This document shows, piece by piece, positions 41,210-50,342 of a stretch of DNA of 64,000 nt. This DNA is from an uncultured Acidimicrobiales bacterium. Its GTDB lineage: Bacteria; Actinomycetota; Acidimicrobiia; Acidimicrobiales; SZUA-35. The DNA lies in contig CALAJV010000016.1 of the NCBI GenBank assembly GCA_937922805.1, forward strand, positions 186,001 to 250,000, read 5' to 3'. A program made the translations under genes and the position numbers. The notes beneath the pieces were generated by a model. That model ran no database searches, was not told the origin of the DNA, and saw nothing but the letters and a program-made list of their open reading frames with translations. Position 1 is the stretch's first letter, and each line of letters opens with the position of its first letter.

Positions 41210-42295
41210 ATGGCAACTATTGAAACAATTACGCTTCGACTTAACAACGATGCCTCCGCTGACGCATTTGCTGAGGTGAATTCACAAGTCGAAAGTCAAT
41301 ATCTGGCTCTTCAGCCTGGATACAACCCTGGCACGAGAATCACGACGGTGAGCGAAGACGGTCTGTGGACCATCTCGCTGCGTTGGGACAGTACCTTCGA
41401 CGCTGATAACTCAATGGCCGCTTTCAGCGACGCTGATGCGAACCAGGCCTTTCTTGAACTGGTCGACGCATCGACGATGGAAATAGGTCGCGACGTAGAG
41501 GTTGCCTCCGCAGTAAACCCAGGACGCGAAAACGCTCGGCGTCTTTATCTGGAAGGAATCCGAGACGGCAACGTTCGCGAAGCTGTTGAGAGCTACACCG
41601 GTGACCGATACACCCAACATTCGACTGGGGTCAGAGATGGAGTCGAAGGATTCGTCGAGTTCTTCGAGCCGTTCGTTGAGAAGAACCCCGTTCGCGAAAT
41701 CGAGATCGTGCGTAGCTTCGTCGATGGTCGGTACGTATTTGTACAAGCGGCACAGAACCTCAATAACGGACAAGCTCGGTGGGTCACAACCGACCTATTC
41801 GACACTGACGGCAACGGCAAGATCGTTGAGCACTGGGATGTAATTCACGAACTTGGTGGAACGAACCCAAGCGGTCACTCCCAGGTAGATGGTGCAGTTG
41901 AAATTACCGACCTACACCGGACAGAACAGAACAAAGAAGTTGTTCGACGGTTGCTTACCGAAGCCTTCTGTGAACATCCGACCGCCGAATTCTCAGACTT
42001 CATCTCGGCCCACACCTATGTCAACCACAACCCAGATGCGGCCGACGGGTTAGATTCGTTGTTGGCTCTAGACAAAGCAGCCCGAGAGCGAGGCGAGGCA
42101 TTGTTCTACCGCAAGATCCACCGCATAATCGGCCAAGGCAATTTCGTCGTGTCGTTCGCTCATCAAGTGTGGAACGACATCGACTACGCAGCGTTTGACA
42201 TTTTTCGATTGGAAGATGGATTGGTCGTTGAACACTGGGACAACGTCGAGACCTTGCCAGCTGAAGCCGACCTAGTGAACTCTGGCAAGTTCTAA
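41210..42295 (+). CDS. Fusion of a dimeric-barrel-like domain with two SnoaL-like domains
   Basis: 361 aa. Residues 1-about 100 (MATIETITLRLNNDASADAF, then WTISLRWDSTFDADNSMAAF) look like a ferredoxin-like alpha/beta barrel of the ABM kind. Residues about 105-225 and 240-361 are two SnoaL-like folds, each with the helix-strand start (RRLYLEGIRDGNVREAVESY; VRRLLTEAFCEHPTAEFSDF), a YTQHS or YVNHNP motif, and a KIVEHWDVI or LVVEHWDNV ending. SnoaL-like proteins are small isomerases, cyclases or hydrolases. The triple fusion is unusual. It is the last of three genes divergent from the AraC regulator. Activity unknown. Confidence 0.78.
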   Translation: MATIETITLRLNNDASADAFAEVNSQVESQYLALQPGYNPGTRITTVSEDGLWTISLRWDSTFDADNSMAAFSDADANQAFLELVDASTMEIGRDVEVASAVNPGRENARRLYLEGIRDGNVREAVESYTGDRYTQHSTGVRDGVEGFVEFFEPFVEKNPVREIEIVRSFVDGRYVFVQAAQNLNNGQARWVTTDLFDTDGNGKIVEHWDVIHELGGTNPSGHSQVDGAVEITDLHRTEQNKEVVRRLLTEAFCEHPTAEFSDFISAHTYVNHNPDAADGLDSLLALDKAARERGEALFYRKIHRIIGQGNFVVSFAHQVWNDIDYAAFDIFRLEDGLVVEHWDNVETLPAEADLVNSGKF

Positions 42296-42336
42296 AGGCT
42301 AGCCGCGCCACGGGTAGAGCGAGTGACTCTTGGCGG

Positions 42337-42957
42337 CTACCAGCCCCGGTCAACCCACTCTTGTAGCGACGGCTGCTCGGTGCCGATCGTGGTGTCGTCG
42401 CCGTGACCTGGGAGCACGATGGTTTCCGGCGGCAAAGTAAATAGGCGCTGATCAATCGACTCGATGATCGTTTCGAAGTCGCCGCCTTCGTTGTTAGTGG
42501 CCCCGGGCCCGCCTGGAAAGAGCGTGTCGCCGCTAAACAGAAGCGGCTTATCCACCAGTTTGAAACATATCGAGCCAGGGGTGTGCCCCGGAGTGATGAT
42601 CGTATGGAGCTTGGCTTGGCCTACTTCGATTCTGGTGTCGTCTTCGAGAATGTAGTCATAGCTAGGCAACATGTCAGCGTCGGCTTGCGTCACCCCAACT
42701 TGATAGCCAGCGTCGCGAATCTCTGGTACAGCTTGGATGTGATCCCAATGGCCGTGAGTTTCGAGCACCGTGCGAACCCCAGTGGCTTTACAAAGGTCGA
42801 GCAATAAACCATGCTCGTTCGCTGCGTCGAGCATGACCGCTTCTCCGGTATGGCGACATCGGATAAAGAAGACGTTGTTTTCGTATGGTCCAACCACCAC
42901 TTTATGAACTTCGACGTCGGTGTCGTTCCAGTGCAGCGTTTTTGATAGATCTACCAT
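42337..42957 (-). CDS. Metallo-beta-lactamase fold hydrolase (glyoxalase II-like)
   Basis: 206 aa, normal for this branch. Metal motif ETHGHWDHI (His-x-His-x-Asp-His), later His in IITPGHTPGS, Asp in LFSGDTLFPGG and His in LPGHGDDT. The opening VGPYENNVFFIRC matches glyoxalase-II-like hydrolases acting on thioesters such as those of mycothiol or glutathione analogues. Cytosolic. Convergent with the SnoaL fusion. The next 279 nt (42958-43236) hold no supported gene. Confidence 0.88.
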   Translation of the reverse strand: MVDLSKTLHWNDTDVEVHKVVVGPYENNVFFIRCRHTGEAVMLDAANEHGLLLDLCKATGVRTVLETHGHWDHIQAVPEIRDAGYQVGVTQADADMLPSYDYILEDDTRIEVGQAKLHTIITPGHTPGSICFKLVDKPLLFSGDTLFPGGPGATNNEGGDFETIIESIDQRLFTLPPETIVLPGHGDDTTIGTEQPSLQEWVDRGW

Positions 42958-43236
42958 GACACTACACTAATCGTGAACTGAGCCAGGCCAACAACCTGAC
43001 TGTTTGGAACAGCGGGCTATGCGGTGGATCGTTCGACCTATCGAGGGTTGTAAGGCTGCTCTCGGAGCACATGCCGAACCAACGTAACGTATTGACAAGG
43101 GCCAGTTCGGTCCCGATGTCGTGGTTTCGCAGATTGGATGCTGCGTTTGGCCAGTGTGGGGCCAGCTGCGACGTTCTGTTGAGGAAAGCGTTGGCCGGGA
43201 AGCGATTGATGCCCTGCCAGCACGGCGGAGGTTGTG

Positions 43237-43515
43237 GTGAAGAGCAGACATAGTGAAGTAGCCAACACAGCACTGGATAACGCGGCGCTGGATAACGCAG
43301 CGCTGGTAGGCAAGATCAACCTGTCGTCGGTAGCCGCCTTTGTTGGGCTAGTTGTTGTAGCTATCGCTGGGGCAGTATGGACGGGAATGGCTGTTTCTGA
43401 GGGGGCGACGGCCGCGATGTTAGTCCGGTTCGTCGCGTCGATCGCTGGTGGTCTCTACTATCTGACGTTGTTTCGTTTGGCTACTGGCCGTCGGTTTTTT
43501 CAAACGGCTCCATAA
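43237..43515 (+). CDS. Small membrane protein with two hydrophobic segments
   Basis: 92 aa from GTG 43237, with GGAGG (43227-43231) 5 nt upstream. The N-terminus contains a short tandem repeat ALDNA-ALDNA coded by a duplicated 15-nt unit. Hydrophobic segments are VAAFVGLVVVAIAGAVWTGM and AMLVRFVASIAGGLYYLTLF. No recognised family. It lies 76 nt upstream of the acyltransferase on the same strand, separated from it by a perfect 28-bp inverted repeat. Confidence 0.5.
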   Translation: MKSRHSEVANTALDNAALDNAALVGKINLSSVAAFVGLVVVAIAGAVWTGMAVSEGATAAMLVRFVASIAGGLYYLTLFRLATGRRFFQTAP

Positions 43516-43552
43516 AGATCTGCTAGGCCGAGACTCTCTGTAGGTTCACCGG

Positions 43553-43580
43553 TAGTTTGGTTGACAAGTCAACCAAACTA
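43553..43580. promoter_or_regulatory. Perfect 13-bp inverted repeat upstream of plsC (candidate operator)
   Basis: TAGTTTGGTTGAC - AA - GTCAACCAAACTA is a perfect 13-bp inverted repeat with a 2-nt centre, ending 11 nt before the GTG of the acyltransferase gene and overlapping its leader. The TTGAC-N2-GTCAA core has the size and symmetry of TetR/GntR-family operators in fatty-acid genes. There is no T-run, so it is unlikely to be a terminator. Regulator unknown. Confidence 0.55.
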
Positions 43581-43591
43581 GTGAGGTCCGA

Positions 43592-44287
43592 GTGAGTGCC
43601 GAATTGCGAGAAATCGCGCTTGAACGAGGACAGCGACGATCGTCTCTGCTGCTCTATCGAGCGGTCCGTCAAGTTGTTCGCAAAGCGGTAAACCCGTGGT
43701 TGAGCGTTGTTAGCGAGAACACCGATGCGCTAAATCTGAGTGGGCCAACCATTCTGGCTCCGGTACATCGGTCAAATCTGGACAGTGTTCTGGTCGCTGC
43801 ACTGAGCGATCGCAGGATTCGGGCTCTCGGGAAACAATCATTGTTTGAAACGCCAGGCGTCAATTATGTTTGCGCTGCGTTGGGGGCAATACCAGTCCGG
43901 CGGGGCGAGGCCGATCGGGATTCGCTAAAGGCGGCGATGGCTTTGCTCAAAGATGGAGAATCGATGATCGTCTTTCCCGAAGGCGCTCGCCAATCCGGGT
44001 CGAAGGTGGGGGAGCTCTTTGATGGGGCGTCGTGGCTAGCAGCGAAGGCGGGAGCTCGTGTTGTGCCGGTTGGCGTGGCCGGAACAGAACAAGCGTTACC
44101 TCAAGGAGCTAAGTTTTTAAAACGGGGTGGTGTGGCCATCGTTGTTGGCGACCCACTCGACCCGCCAGCCGGCGTCGACGGCCGAAAAGTTCACCGTGAC
44201 CAGCTTTCTGCCTTTACGGTCGAGTTGGCAGCGGCTCTACAAACGGTTCAAGATCGCGCCAGCCAACTCCTGTTGGCAGCCAACTAG
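43592..44287 (+). CDS. plsC: 1-acyl-sn-glycerol-3-phosphate acyltransferase (PlsC family)
   Basis: 231 aa from GTG 43592, with GAGG 5 nt upstream. Motifs: catalytic HX4D in APVHRSNLDSVL, block II GAIPVRRGEADRDSL, block III VFPEGARQSGSKV and block IV VVPVGVAGTE. It transfers an acyl chain to lysophosphatidate at the inner membrane face. The perfect inverted repeat just upstream suggests transcriptional repression. An acyl-CoA synthetase gene follows after 164 nt, consistent with lipid synthesis or uptake. Confidence 0.9.
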   Translation: MSAELREIALERGQRRSSLLLYRAVRQVVRKAVNPWLSVVSENTDALNLSGPTILAPVHRSNLDSVLVAALSDRRIRALGKQSLFETPGVNYVCAALGAIPVRRGEADRDSLKAAMALLKDGESMIVFPEGARQSGSKVGELFDGASWLAAKAGARVVPVGVAGTEQALPQGAKFLKRGGVAIVVGDPLDPPAGVDGRKVHRDQLSAFTVELAAALQTVQDRASQLLLAAN

Positions 44288-44451
44288 TGGACTTCGATCA
44301 GGCCAGTTCCAGGGGCATGTTGTCCGTGTCGAAGGGCAACAAGTAGTGGCAGATGGGACAACCTCATTCTGGTTGAACTACCGTACTTGGGTAGTGTTTA
44401 GTAGTTACGTAGTTGAGACGCAGCTATTGCTGAATTCACAGGGGGAGTGAC

Positions 44452-46104
44452 ATGGCCAACCAGTCAGTAAGCGAAGTCAAGGGATCTACCAGCCAAGTTC
44501 TGTTGGAAGAAACGATTGGGGCGAATCTAGCGGCAACCGTCGCCGCCTACCCTGATCGAGAAGCTCTCGTTGTCGACCATCAAGATGTCCGATTGACGTA
44601 TCAAGAATTGGCTGAACGCGTTGATGAGCTAGCTCGAGCTCTGTTAGCTAGTGGATTTGTCAAAGGCGACCGAATCGGCATTTGGGCTCCGAACTGCGCC
44701 GAATGGGTGCTCGTGCAGTTTGCTACTGCCCAGCTTGGCATCATCCTGGTCAACATCAACCCGGCCTATCGAACACACGAAGTCCAATACAGTCTCCAAC
44801 AATCCGGTTGCCGTGGATTGATCGCTGCTGAGTCGTTTAAAACCAGTGATTACGTGGCGATGGTGACCGAGGTTCGCGAGTCCTTGCCCGATCTGGAACA
44901 GGTCTATTTCATTGGGACCCGCAGCTGGGATGACCTGCTGGCTTCAGCGTCCGGTGCCACCTCGAGCGAGGTTGCCGCCGTCAGCGCCACACTCGACCAT
45001 AACGAGCCAATCAATATCCAATACACCTCGGGTACAACCGGATACCCAAAAGGAGCGACGCTTAGCCACCGAAACATTCTTAACAACGCGTTCTTCGTTG
45101 CCGAAGGATGCGACTATACGTTCGAAGATCGTGTGTGTGTTCCGGTGCCGTTCTATCACTGCTTCGGAATGGTGATGGGCGTCCTCGGTTGTTCAACTCA
45201 TGGCGCCACCATTGTCGTTCCAAACGATGCCTTCGATCCAGCGGCAACGTTGAAGACGGTCGCTGACGAACGGTGTACCAGCTTGTACGGCGTGCCAACA
45301 ATGTTCATCGCTATGCTTAGCGATCCTGATTTTGAGACCTACAACCTAGACTCGCTTCGAACCGGAATCATGGCCGGATCGCCGTGCCCGGTTGAAATAA
45401 TGAAGCAGTGCATCGAACGAATGAACATGGATGAAGTCACGATCTGTTACGGCATGACGGAAACTTCTCCTGTGTCGACTCAAACCGCAACGAACGACCC
45501 AATTGATAAAAGGGTCGGCACCGTCGGTCGAGTCCACCCGCACGTTGAGATCAAAGTTGTCGATCCTGAAACCGGTGAAACCGTACCACGAGGTGCATCA
45601 GGAGAATTTTGTACCCGCGGATACTCGGTCATGGTCGGTTACTGGAACGATGAGAAGCGCACCTCAGAAGCGATCGATAGTGAAGGCTGGATGCATACCG
45701 GTGATTTGGCTGAAATGGACGATGAGGGTTATGTCAATATCGTCGGCCGAATAAAGGACATGGTCATTCGAGGTGGCGAGAACATTTACCCTCGAGAAGT
45801 CGAAGAATTCCTATATACCCACCACAAAATCAAGGACGTTCAAGTAGTCGGCGTTCCAGATGCAAAGTACGGCGAAGAGATTATGGCGTGGGTCCAACTG
45901 GAAGACGGAATTGATCAGCTCACAATTGACGAGGTAAGGGAGTTCTGTGAGGGAAAGATCGCCCACTACAAAGTGCCACGATACGTGGCTACAACTGCTG
46001 AGTTTCCGATGACGGTCACTGGAAAAATTCAGAAGTTTAAGCTTCGAGAGGACGCAATCGAGACCTTCGACCTACACCAAGCAGCATCGGTGGAGACCGC
46101 CTAA
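44452..46104 (+). CDS. Acyl-CoA synthetase (AMP-binding, FadD type)
   Basis: 550 aa from ATG 44452, with GGGGGAG 4 nt upstream. ANL-superfamily motifs: A3 [19 protein letters not shown]5 [12 protein letters not shown]7 [20 protein letters not shown]8 [18 protein letters not shown] and the catalytic C-terminal Lys in [11 protein letters not shown]. It activates a medium- or long-chain acid to acyl-CoA. It follows plsC on the same strand and could feed it. Confidence 0.92.
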   Translation: MANQSVSEVKGSTSQVLLEETIGANLAATVAAYPDREALVVDHQDVRLTYQELAERVDELARALLASGFVKGDRIGIWAPNCAEWVLVQFATAQLGIILVNINPAYRTHEVQYSLQQSGCRGLIAAESFKTSDYVAMVTEVRESLPDLEQVYFIGTRSWDDLLASASGATSSEVAAVSATLDHNEPINIQYTSGTTGYPKGATLSHRNILNNAFFVAEGCDYTFEDRVCVPVPFYHCFGMVMGVLGCSTHGATIVVPNDAFDPAATLKTVADERCTSLYGVPTMFIAMLSDPDFETYNLDSLRTGIMAGSPCPVEIMKQCIERMNMDEVTICYGMTETSPVSTQTATNDPIDKRVGTVGRVHPHVEIKVVDPETGETVPRGASGEFCTRGYSVMVGYWNDEKRTSEAIDSEGWMHTGDLAEMDDEGYVNIVGRIKDMVIRGGENIYPREVEEFLYTHHKIKDVQVVGVPDAKYGEEIMAWVQLEDGIDQLTIDEVREFCEGKIAHYKVPRYVATTAEFPMTVTGKIQKFKLREDAIETFDLHQAASVETA

Positions 46105-46197
46105 ACAACGTTGGACTCTAGTAACCAGTCTTGGCCCAATGATGGTTGAGTCGGATCGTTCAGTCGAGTCATTGAGTCAGAGGATCAGGAGAATTTG

Positions 46198-46857
46198 TTG
46201 CTCGTTGAAATTTGGTCTGACGTAGTCTGCCCTTGGTGTTACATCGGGAAACGGCGCTTCGAATCTGCCGTCGCTCAGTTCGAGTCGGCGACCGGCGAAA
46301 CAGTCGAAATCCGCTACCGGTCGTACATGCTCGATCCCGGTGCTCCGACTGAAGGTAGGCCAGTACGAGAAGTATACGAAAAGAAGTTTGGCGGACCCGA
46401 CGCCGCCGAAGCGATTCTAAGCCGGGTAACGAACGAAGCTGCCATCGAAGGTATTGAGTTCAACATGGACATAGCGGTGCGAGCCAATACACTTTCGGCC
46501 CACCGCTTGTTGGTGCTAGCGGAGCACCACAATTGTCAAGTGGTTCTAAAGGAACGACTCATGAGGGCTTACTTCACCGAAGGTGTAGACGTTGGGAACA
46601 TTGAAAAGCTCATTGAGTACGGAGTTGAGGCGGGGATCGACATTGAAACCGTTCGGTCATGGCTTGAAGGTAATGACGGCCTTGACGACGTGAATCAGAG
46701 CCTCGACGTTGCTATAGAGAACGGATTCAGCGGTGTTCCGACCTATGTCGTAAACCGACGAATGGCTATTCCTGGTGCCCAGTCAGTGGACACCTTCGTC
46801 GACATCTTGAACAAAATTGCGACAACCTCCGGCCCTGAACTATTCGATGGTCTGTAA
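46198..46857 (+). CDS. DsbA family (FrnE-like) oxidoreductase
   Basis: 219 aa from TTG 46198 (AGGAG 6 nt upstream; TTG 46195 is also possible). The thioredoxin fold starts immediately with VEIWSDVVCPWCYIGKRRF, active site CPWC, and the helical insertion typical of 2-hydroxychromene isomerase/FrnE proteins; cis-Pro lies in SGVPTYVVNRR. No signal peptide, so cytosolic. Likely a disulfide isomerase or glutathione/mycothiol-linked enzyme. It is 20 nt upstream of nagA, so possibly co-transcribed. Confidence 0.88.
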   Translation: MLVEIWSDVVCPWCYIGKRRFESAVAQFESATGETVEIRYRSYMLDPGAPTEGRPVREVYEKKFGGPDAAEAILSRVTNEAAIEGIEFNMDIAVRANTLSAHRLLVLAEHHNCQVVLKERLMRAYFTEGVDVGNIEKLIEYGVEAGIDIETVRSWLEGNDGLDDVNQSLDVAIENGFSGVPTYVVNRRMAIPGAQSVDTFVDILNKIATTSGPELFDGL

Positions 46858-46877
46858 CCGGCCATGAGGCATCAGAA

Positions 46878-47993
46878 GTGACCGGTGCCGGCCTTCGACT
46901 TGCCGGTGTTCGCAGGGTCGAATCGGAGCGTGCCGACGAGGTAATTATTGCCAACGGCAAACTGAGAGCAAGCGGCGACGTTGCTTCGTTGCCCACGGTT
47001 GATCTGGCGGGGCTTTATGTTGCGCCTGGCTATATCGACCTTCAGATAAATGGTGGCTGGGGGATAGATCTCCAACAAACCCCAGAGCGAGTCTGGGAAC
47101 TAGGCCAACGATTAGTTGAGGTTGGCGTTACATCGTTTTGCCCAACGCTGACCTCCGACGGCACAACCCACCTCACGGCCGCATTGGAGGCCCTACACGA
47201 CCGACCGAGCGGCTACAACGGCGCCCACATTTGTGGATGGCACTTAGAAGGACCATGGCTTAACCCGGCCCGTAGCGGAGCGCATAGCGATAACGCGATC
47301 CATTCAATCAACAAAGGAATAGCGAACCGCAAGTATATGGCTGGCGACATAACCAAAGAACGAGGAGTCTCGATCGTTACGCTCGCTCCCGAGCTAGCTG
47401 GCGCAATGGACGCAATTTCAACCTTGGTCAAGGCCGATGTGGTTGTTTCTCTTGGCCATTCGGAGGCATCAATATCAGTCGCTCGAATGGCTTTTGAAGC
47501 GGGCGCAACTATGGGAACCCACTTGTTTAACGCCATGCCTGGCTTGCATCATAGGTCCTTGAGCCTGGCTGCTGCGCTAGCCCTTGAAGCACCGTCGGTT
47601 GGGTTGATTGTCGACGGGATTCATGTTGCTCCTGAAATGGTAAACCTGGCCTGGCGGATGGCTGCTGAGAGGCTGGTACTTGTCAGTGATGCGGTAGCGG
47701 CCATGGGACAACCGTCATTTGGCTCGACCATAGAAGTGGCCCGCACCACTGACGGAACAATCGCCGGGTCATTGATCGGTCTCGACCAATGTGTTCGCAA
47801 CCTAGTATCGTTCACCTCTGCCACTAAATCAGAAGCGATAGCTGCCGCTACCTCTGCTCCGGCCCAAGTCATCGGCCTTTCGGATCGCGGGCACATGACT
47901 CAAGGCGGCCGAGCTGACCTAATTGTTTTGTCTGATGATCTCGAAGTAGTTATGACCATCGTTGATGGTGAAATCGCCTACGATCGTCGCTAG
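46878..47993 (+). CDS. nagA: N-acetylglucosamine-6-phosphate deacetylase
   Basis: 371 aa from GTG 46878. Amidohydrolase barrel with the NagA landmarks: YVAPGYIDLQINGGWGID, metal Glu in WHLEGPWLNPARSGAH, SLGHSEAS, THLFNAMPGLHHR, DGIHVAPEMV and catalytic Asp in LVSDAVAAMG. It removes the acetyl group from amino-sugar phosphates. No nagB or PTS gene adjoins it; the GH36 glycosidase follows after 70 nt, which suggests a role in breaking down an N-acetylated oligosaccharide. Confidence 0.92.
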   Translation: MTGAGLRLAGVRRVESERADEVIIANGKLRASGDVASLPTVDLAGLYVAPGYIDLQINGGWGIDLQQTPERVWELGQRLVEVGVTSFCPTLTSDGTTHLTAALEALHDRPSGYNGAHICGWHLEGPWLNPARSGAHSDNAIHSINKGIANRKYMAGDITKERGVSIVTLAPELAGAMDAISTLVKADVVVSLGHSEASISVARMAFEAGATMGTHLFNAMPGLHHRSLSLAAALALEAPSVGLIVDGIHVAPEMVNLAWRMAAERLVLVSDAVAAMGQPSFGSTIEVARTTDGTIAGSLIGLDQCVRNLVSFTSATKSEAIAAATSAPAQVIGLSDRGHMTQGGRADLIVLSDDLEVVMTIVDGEIAYDRR

Positions 47994-48063
47994 GTTCAAC
48001 GTTGCTCAGAGGTTTGTGAGCCGCTATTTGTGAGTCTGTTATTTGAGTTCTTGGGGAGAAAAT

Positions 48064-50283
48064 TTGCCTGCAAAAACCGTTCGGTCATCTGAGACCACCC
48101 TCGGAGACGTGACCCTCATTCACTTAGGTGGAGCCACAACCAGTGTTGTGCTTTCATCTGAATCCTCGCAGATACCCACGATTTGCTACTGGGGTTCGGC
48201 TCTCAGCGACACTGAAATTGCAAGCCTCCCAGCGGCTACCGATCGCCCCCGAGCCAAGGCTTCGCTCAACCGAGAAACACCAATCGGGATCGTAACAGAA
48301 CAAGGCTCGGGGTTCGCAGGGCTACCTGGAATCGTGGGCTCCCGGTTTGACGGGAGCGACTTCGCTCCTCGATTCATGGTGACCAGCCACCGCCTACTTT
48401 CTGAACTTGGTTCCGGATCGGGATCGAGTCGAACCGTTCTGCCCGGAGCTGGAGTTCGATGGGAACTAGCGGACCAAATCGCAGAGTTGCAGCTCGACTT
48501 GCGGGTGTTCCTGGTCGAAGAATCCGAGTTGGTCTTGATTCAAGCCGAACTCATCAACAAAGGATCGACGCCATACCGGCTGGACAAACTGGCGATCAGC
48601 GTCCCGATCCAAGCACGAGCGACCGAATTGCTACGCCTTGGAGGTCGTTGGACCGACGAGTTCAGAACTAGCAGGCAACCATGGTCGCTTGGCACTCACA
48701 GCCATCACAACTGGCGAGGTCGAACGTCCCACGATAAAGTCCCAGCGTTGTTCGCCGGCACCAGTGGGTTTACCGAAACAGACGGTGATGTCTGGGGTGT
48801 TCACCTCGGGTGGAGCGGCAACGCCGAGACATCGGCCGATCGGCTTTCCGATGGTCGTCGGTACCTTCATCTCGCCGAAAGCCTTTTCGATGGCGAAGTG
48901 GTGCTCGAACCAGATCAATCCTACGAGACGCCGCAAGTCCACGGCGTCTACAGCTCGCAGGGTATTGGAAATGCATCGATAGGTTTTCACCGGTTCCTGC
49001 GAACCCGATCTCGGCACCCAAAACCGGACCGTCCTCGACCAGTAATGCTCAACACGTGGGAAGCCGTGTACTTCGATCACGACGTCGCAACGCTTAAAGA
49101 GTTGGCCACTGCGGCCGCGTCGGTTGGAGTCGAGCGGTTCGTGCTTGACGACGGTTGGTTCAGGGGCCGCAATGATGATACGTCGGCACTAGGAGACTGG
49201 TTTGTCGATGACCAAAAATACCCTGATGGCCTGAACCCGCTCATCGATCATGTGATCTCTCTGGGTATGGAGTTTGGTCTTTGGTTCGAGCCGGAAATGG
49301 TCAATCCAGATTCAGATCTCTTTCGCCAACACCCAGAGTGGGCGATGATGGATCATCGCTACGAGCAGCGCTTGGGGCGAAATCAATTACTGCTTGATCT
49401 CACCAATCCGGAGGCCTGGCAGTTCGTCCTGGAACGACTTGACGTCATGCTGAGCGATCATCCGATCGGGTATGTCAAGTGGGATATGAATCGAGACTTG
49501 CTTCAACCAACGGTGGGTGCGGGTGCCCGAACCCACCAGCAAACGCTTGCGGTCTATCGGATGCTCGATGAACTACACCAACGTCATCCAGCGGTTGAGA
49601 TCGAGTCGTGCTCATCGGGAGGAGCCCGCGCCGACTTCGAGATTTTGGCTCGGACGGAACGAATTTGGACGTCTGACTGCAACGATGCTTTGGATCGGCA
49701 ATCTATTCAGCGAGGTTTCTCTCTACTGTTTCCTCCCGAACTGATGGGCTCTCATATCGGACCTCCGACGTCACATACCACGGGTCGGACTCACGATCTG
49801 AGCTTTCGGGCCGCCAGTGCCTTTTTCGGTCACCTCGGAATCGAATGGAATCTACTGGAAGCAGACGAACAAGACAGAGCTTCCTTGGCTCAGTTCGTGT
49901 CCCTTCATAAACAGCATCGGCAATTGCTGCACAGCGGACAGTTCCGGAGGCTTGACTCTGCCGATCCAGCCCGGGCCGCCATGGCAGTTGTGGCTGATGA
50001 TAAGAGTGAAGCAATAGTTCTCTATACAACGGTGGCAACACCACGAGAAGCCGTTCCCCATCCGCTAGTCGTGCCGGGTCTACTGTCTGAGTCCGGTTAC
50101 GAAGCTGCATTGATGCCTCTACCCGGTCGCCCGCTCGAGTTCGGAGAGACCAGGCCATCGTGGCTTGAACAAGATAATCGAGGACAGAGGTTCAGCGGCC
50201 GCCTATTGGCGAACGCCGGACTACAACTCCCAATCATGCATCCCGAATCAGCGTTGCTACTTCACCTAGTCGTCGTCGACTAG
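48064..50283 (+). CDS. GH36 family alpha-galactosidase or alpha-N-acetylgalactosaminidase
   Basis: 739 aa from TTG 48064, chosen because GGGGAG lies 5 nt upstream; the frame opens at 48043. The N-terminal beta-supersandwich precedes the TIM barrel. The nucleophile Asp lies in YVKWDMNRDL (near 472), the acid/base region in IWTSDCNDALDR (near 538), and the substrate-binding stretches are FVLDDGWFRGRNDD, GLWFEPEMVNPDSD and EIESCSSGGARADFE. SSGGARADFE with the SCSSGG turn is the bacterial GH36 subgroup I pattern. No signal peptide, so it acts on imported oligosaccharides. The upstream nagA raises the possibility that the substrate carries N-acetylgalactosamine. Confidence 0.9.
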   Translation: MPAKTVRSSETTLGDVTLIHLGGATTSVVLSSESSQIPTICYWGSALSDTEIASLPAATDRPRAKASLNRETPIGIVTEQGSGFAGLPGIVGSRFDGSDFAPRFMVTSHRLLSELGSGSGSSRTVLPGAGVRWELADQIAELQLDLRVFLVEESELVLIQAELINKGSTPYRLDKLAISVPIQARATELLRLGGRWTDEFRTSRQPWSLGTHSHHNWRGRTSHDKVPALFAGTSGFTETDGDVWGVHLGWSGNAETSADRLSDGRRYLHLAESLFDGEVVLEPDQSYETPQVHGVYSSQGIGNASIGFHRFLRTRSRHPKPDRPRPVMLNTWEAVYFDHDVATLKELATAAASVGVERFVLDDGWFRGRNDDTSALGDWFVDDQKYPDGLNPLIDHVISLGMEFGLWFEPEMVNPDSDLFRQHPEWAMMDHRYEQRLGRNQLLLDLTNPEAWQFVLERLDVMLSDHPIGYVKWDMNRDLLQPTVGAGARTHQQTLAVYRMLDELHQRHPAVEIESCSSGGARADFEILARTERIWTSDCNDALDRQSIQRGFSLLFPPELMGSHIGPPTSHTTGRTHDLSFRAASAFFGHLGIEWNLLEADEQDRASLAQFVSLHKQHRQLLHSGQFRRLDSADPARAAMAVVADDKSEAIVLYTTVATPREAVPHPLVVPGLLSESGYEAALMPLPGRPLEFGETRPSWLEQDNRGQRFSGRLLANAGLQLPIMHPESALLLHLVVVD

Positions 50284-50342
50284 GAGCCTAGTAGCAGAGC
50301 AATTGGCCAAAGGCCACGGCCGAGGCAACGGTTTCAGCTGAG

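Noticed and set aside
43255..43300. Pentapeptide-repeat protein suggested by ALDNA-ALDNA
   Set aside because: Only two units, produced by a 15-nt duplication; a pentapeptide fold needs many more.
42962..43319. Overlapping minus-strand frames upstream of the metallo-hydrolase
   Set aside because: They lack ribosome sites and recognisable motifs, and partly oppose the small membrane-protein gene at 43237.
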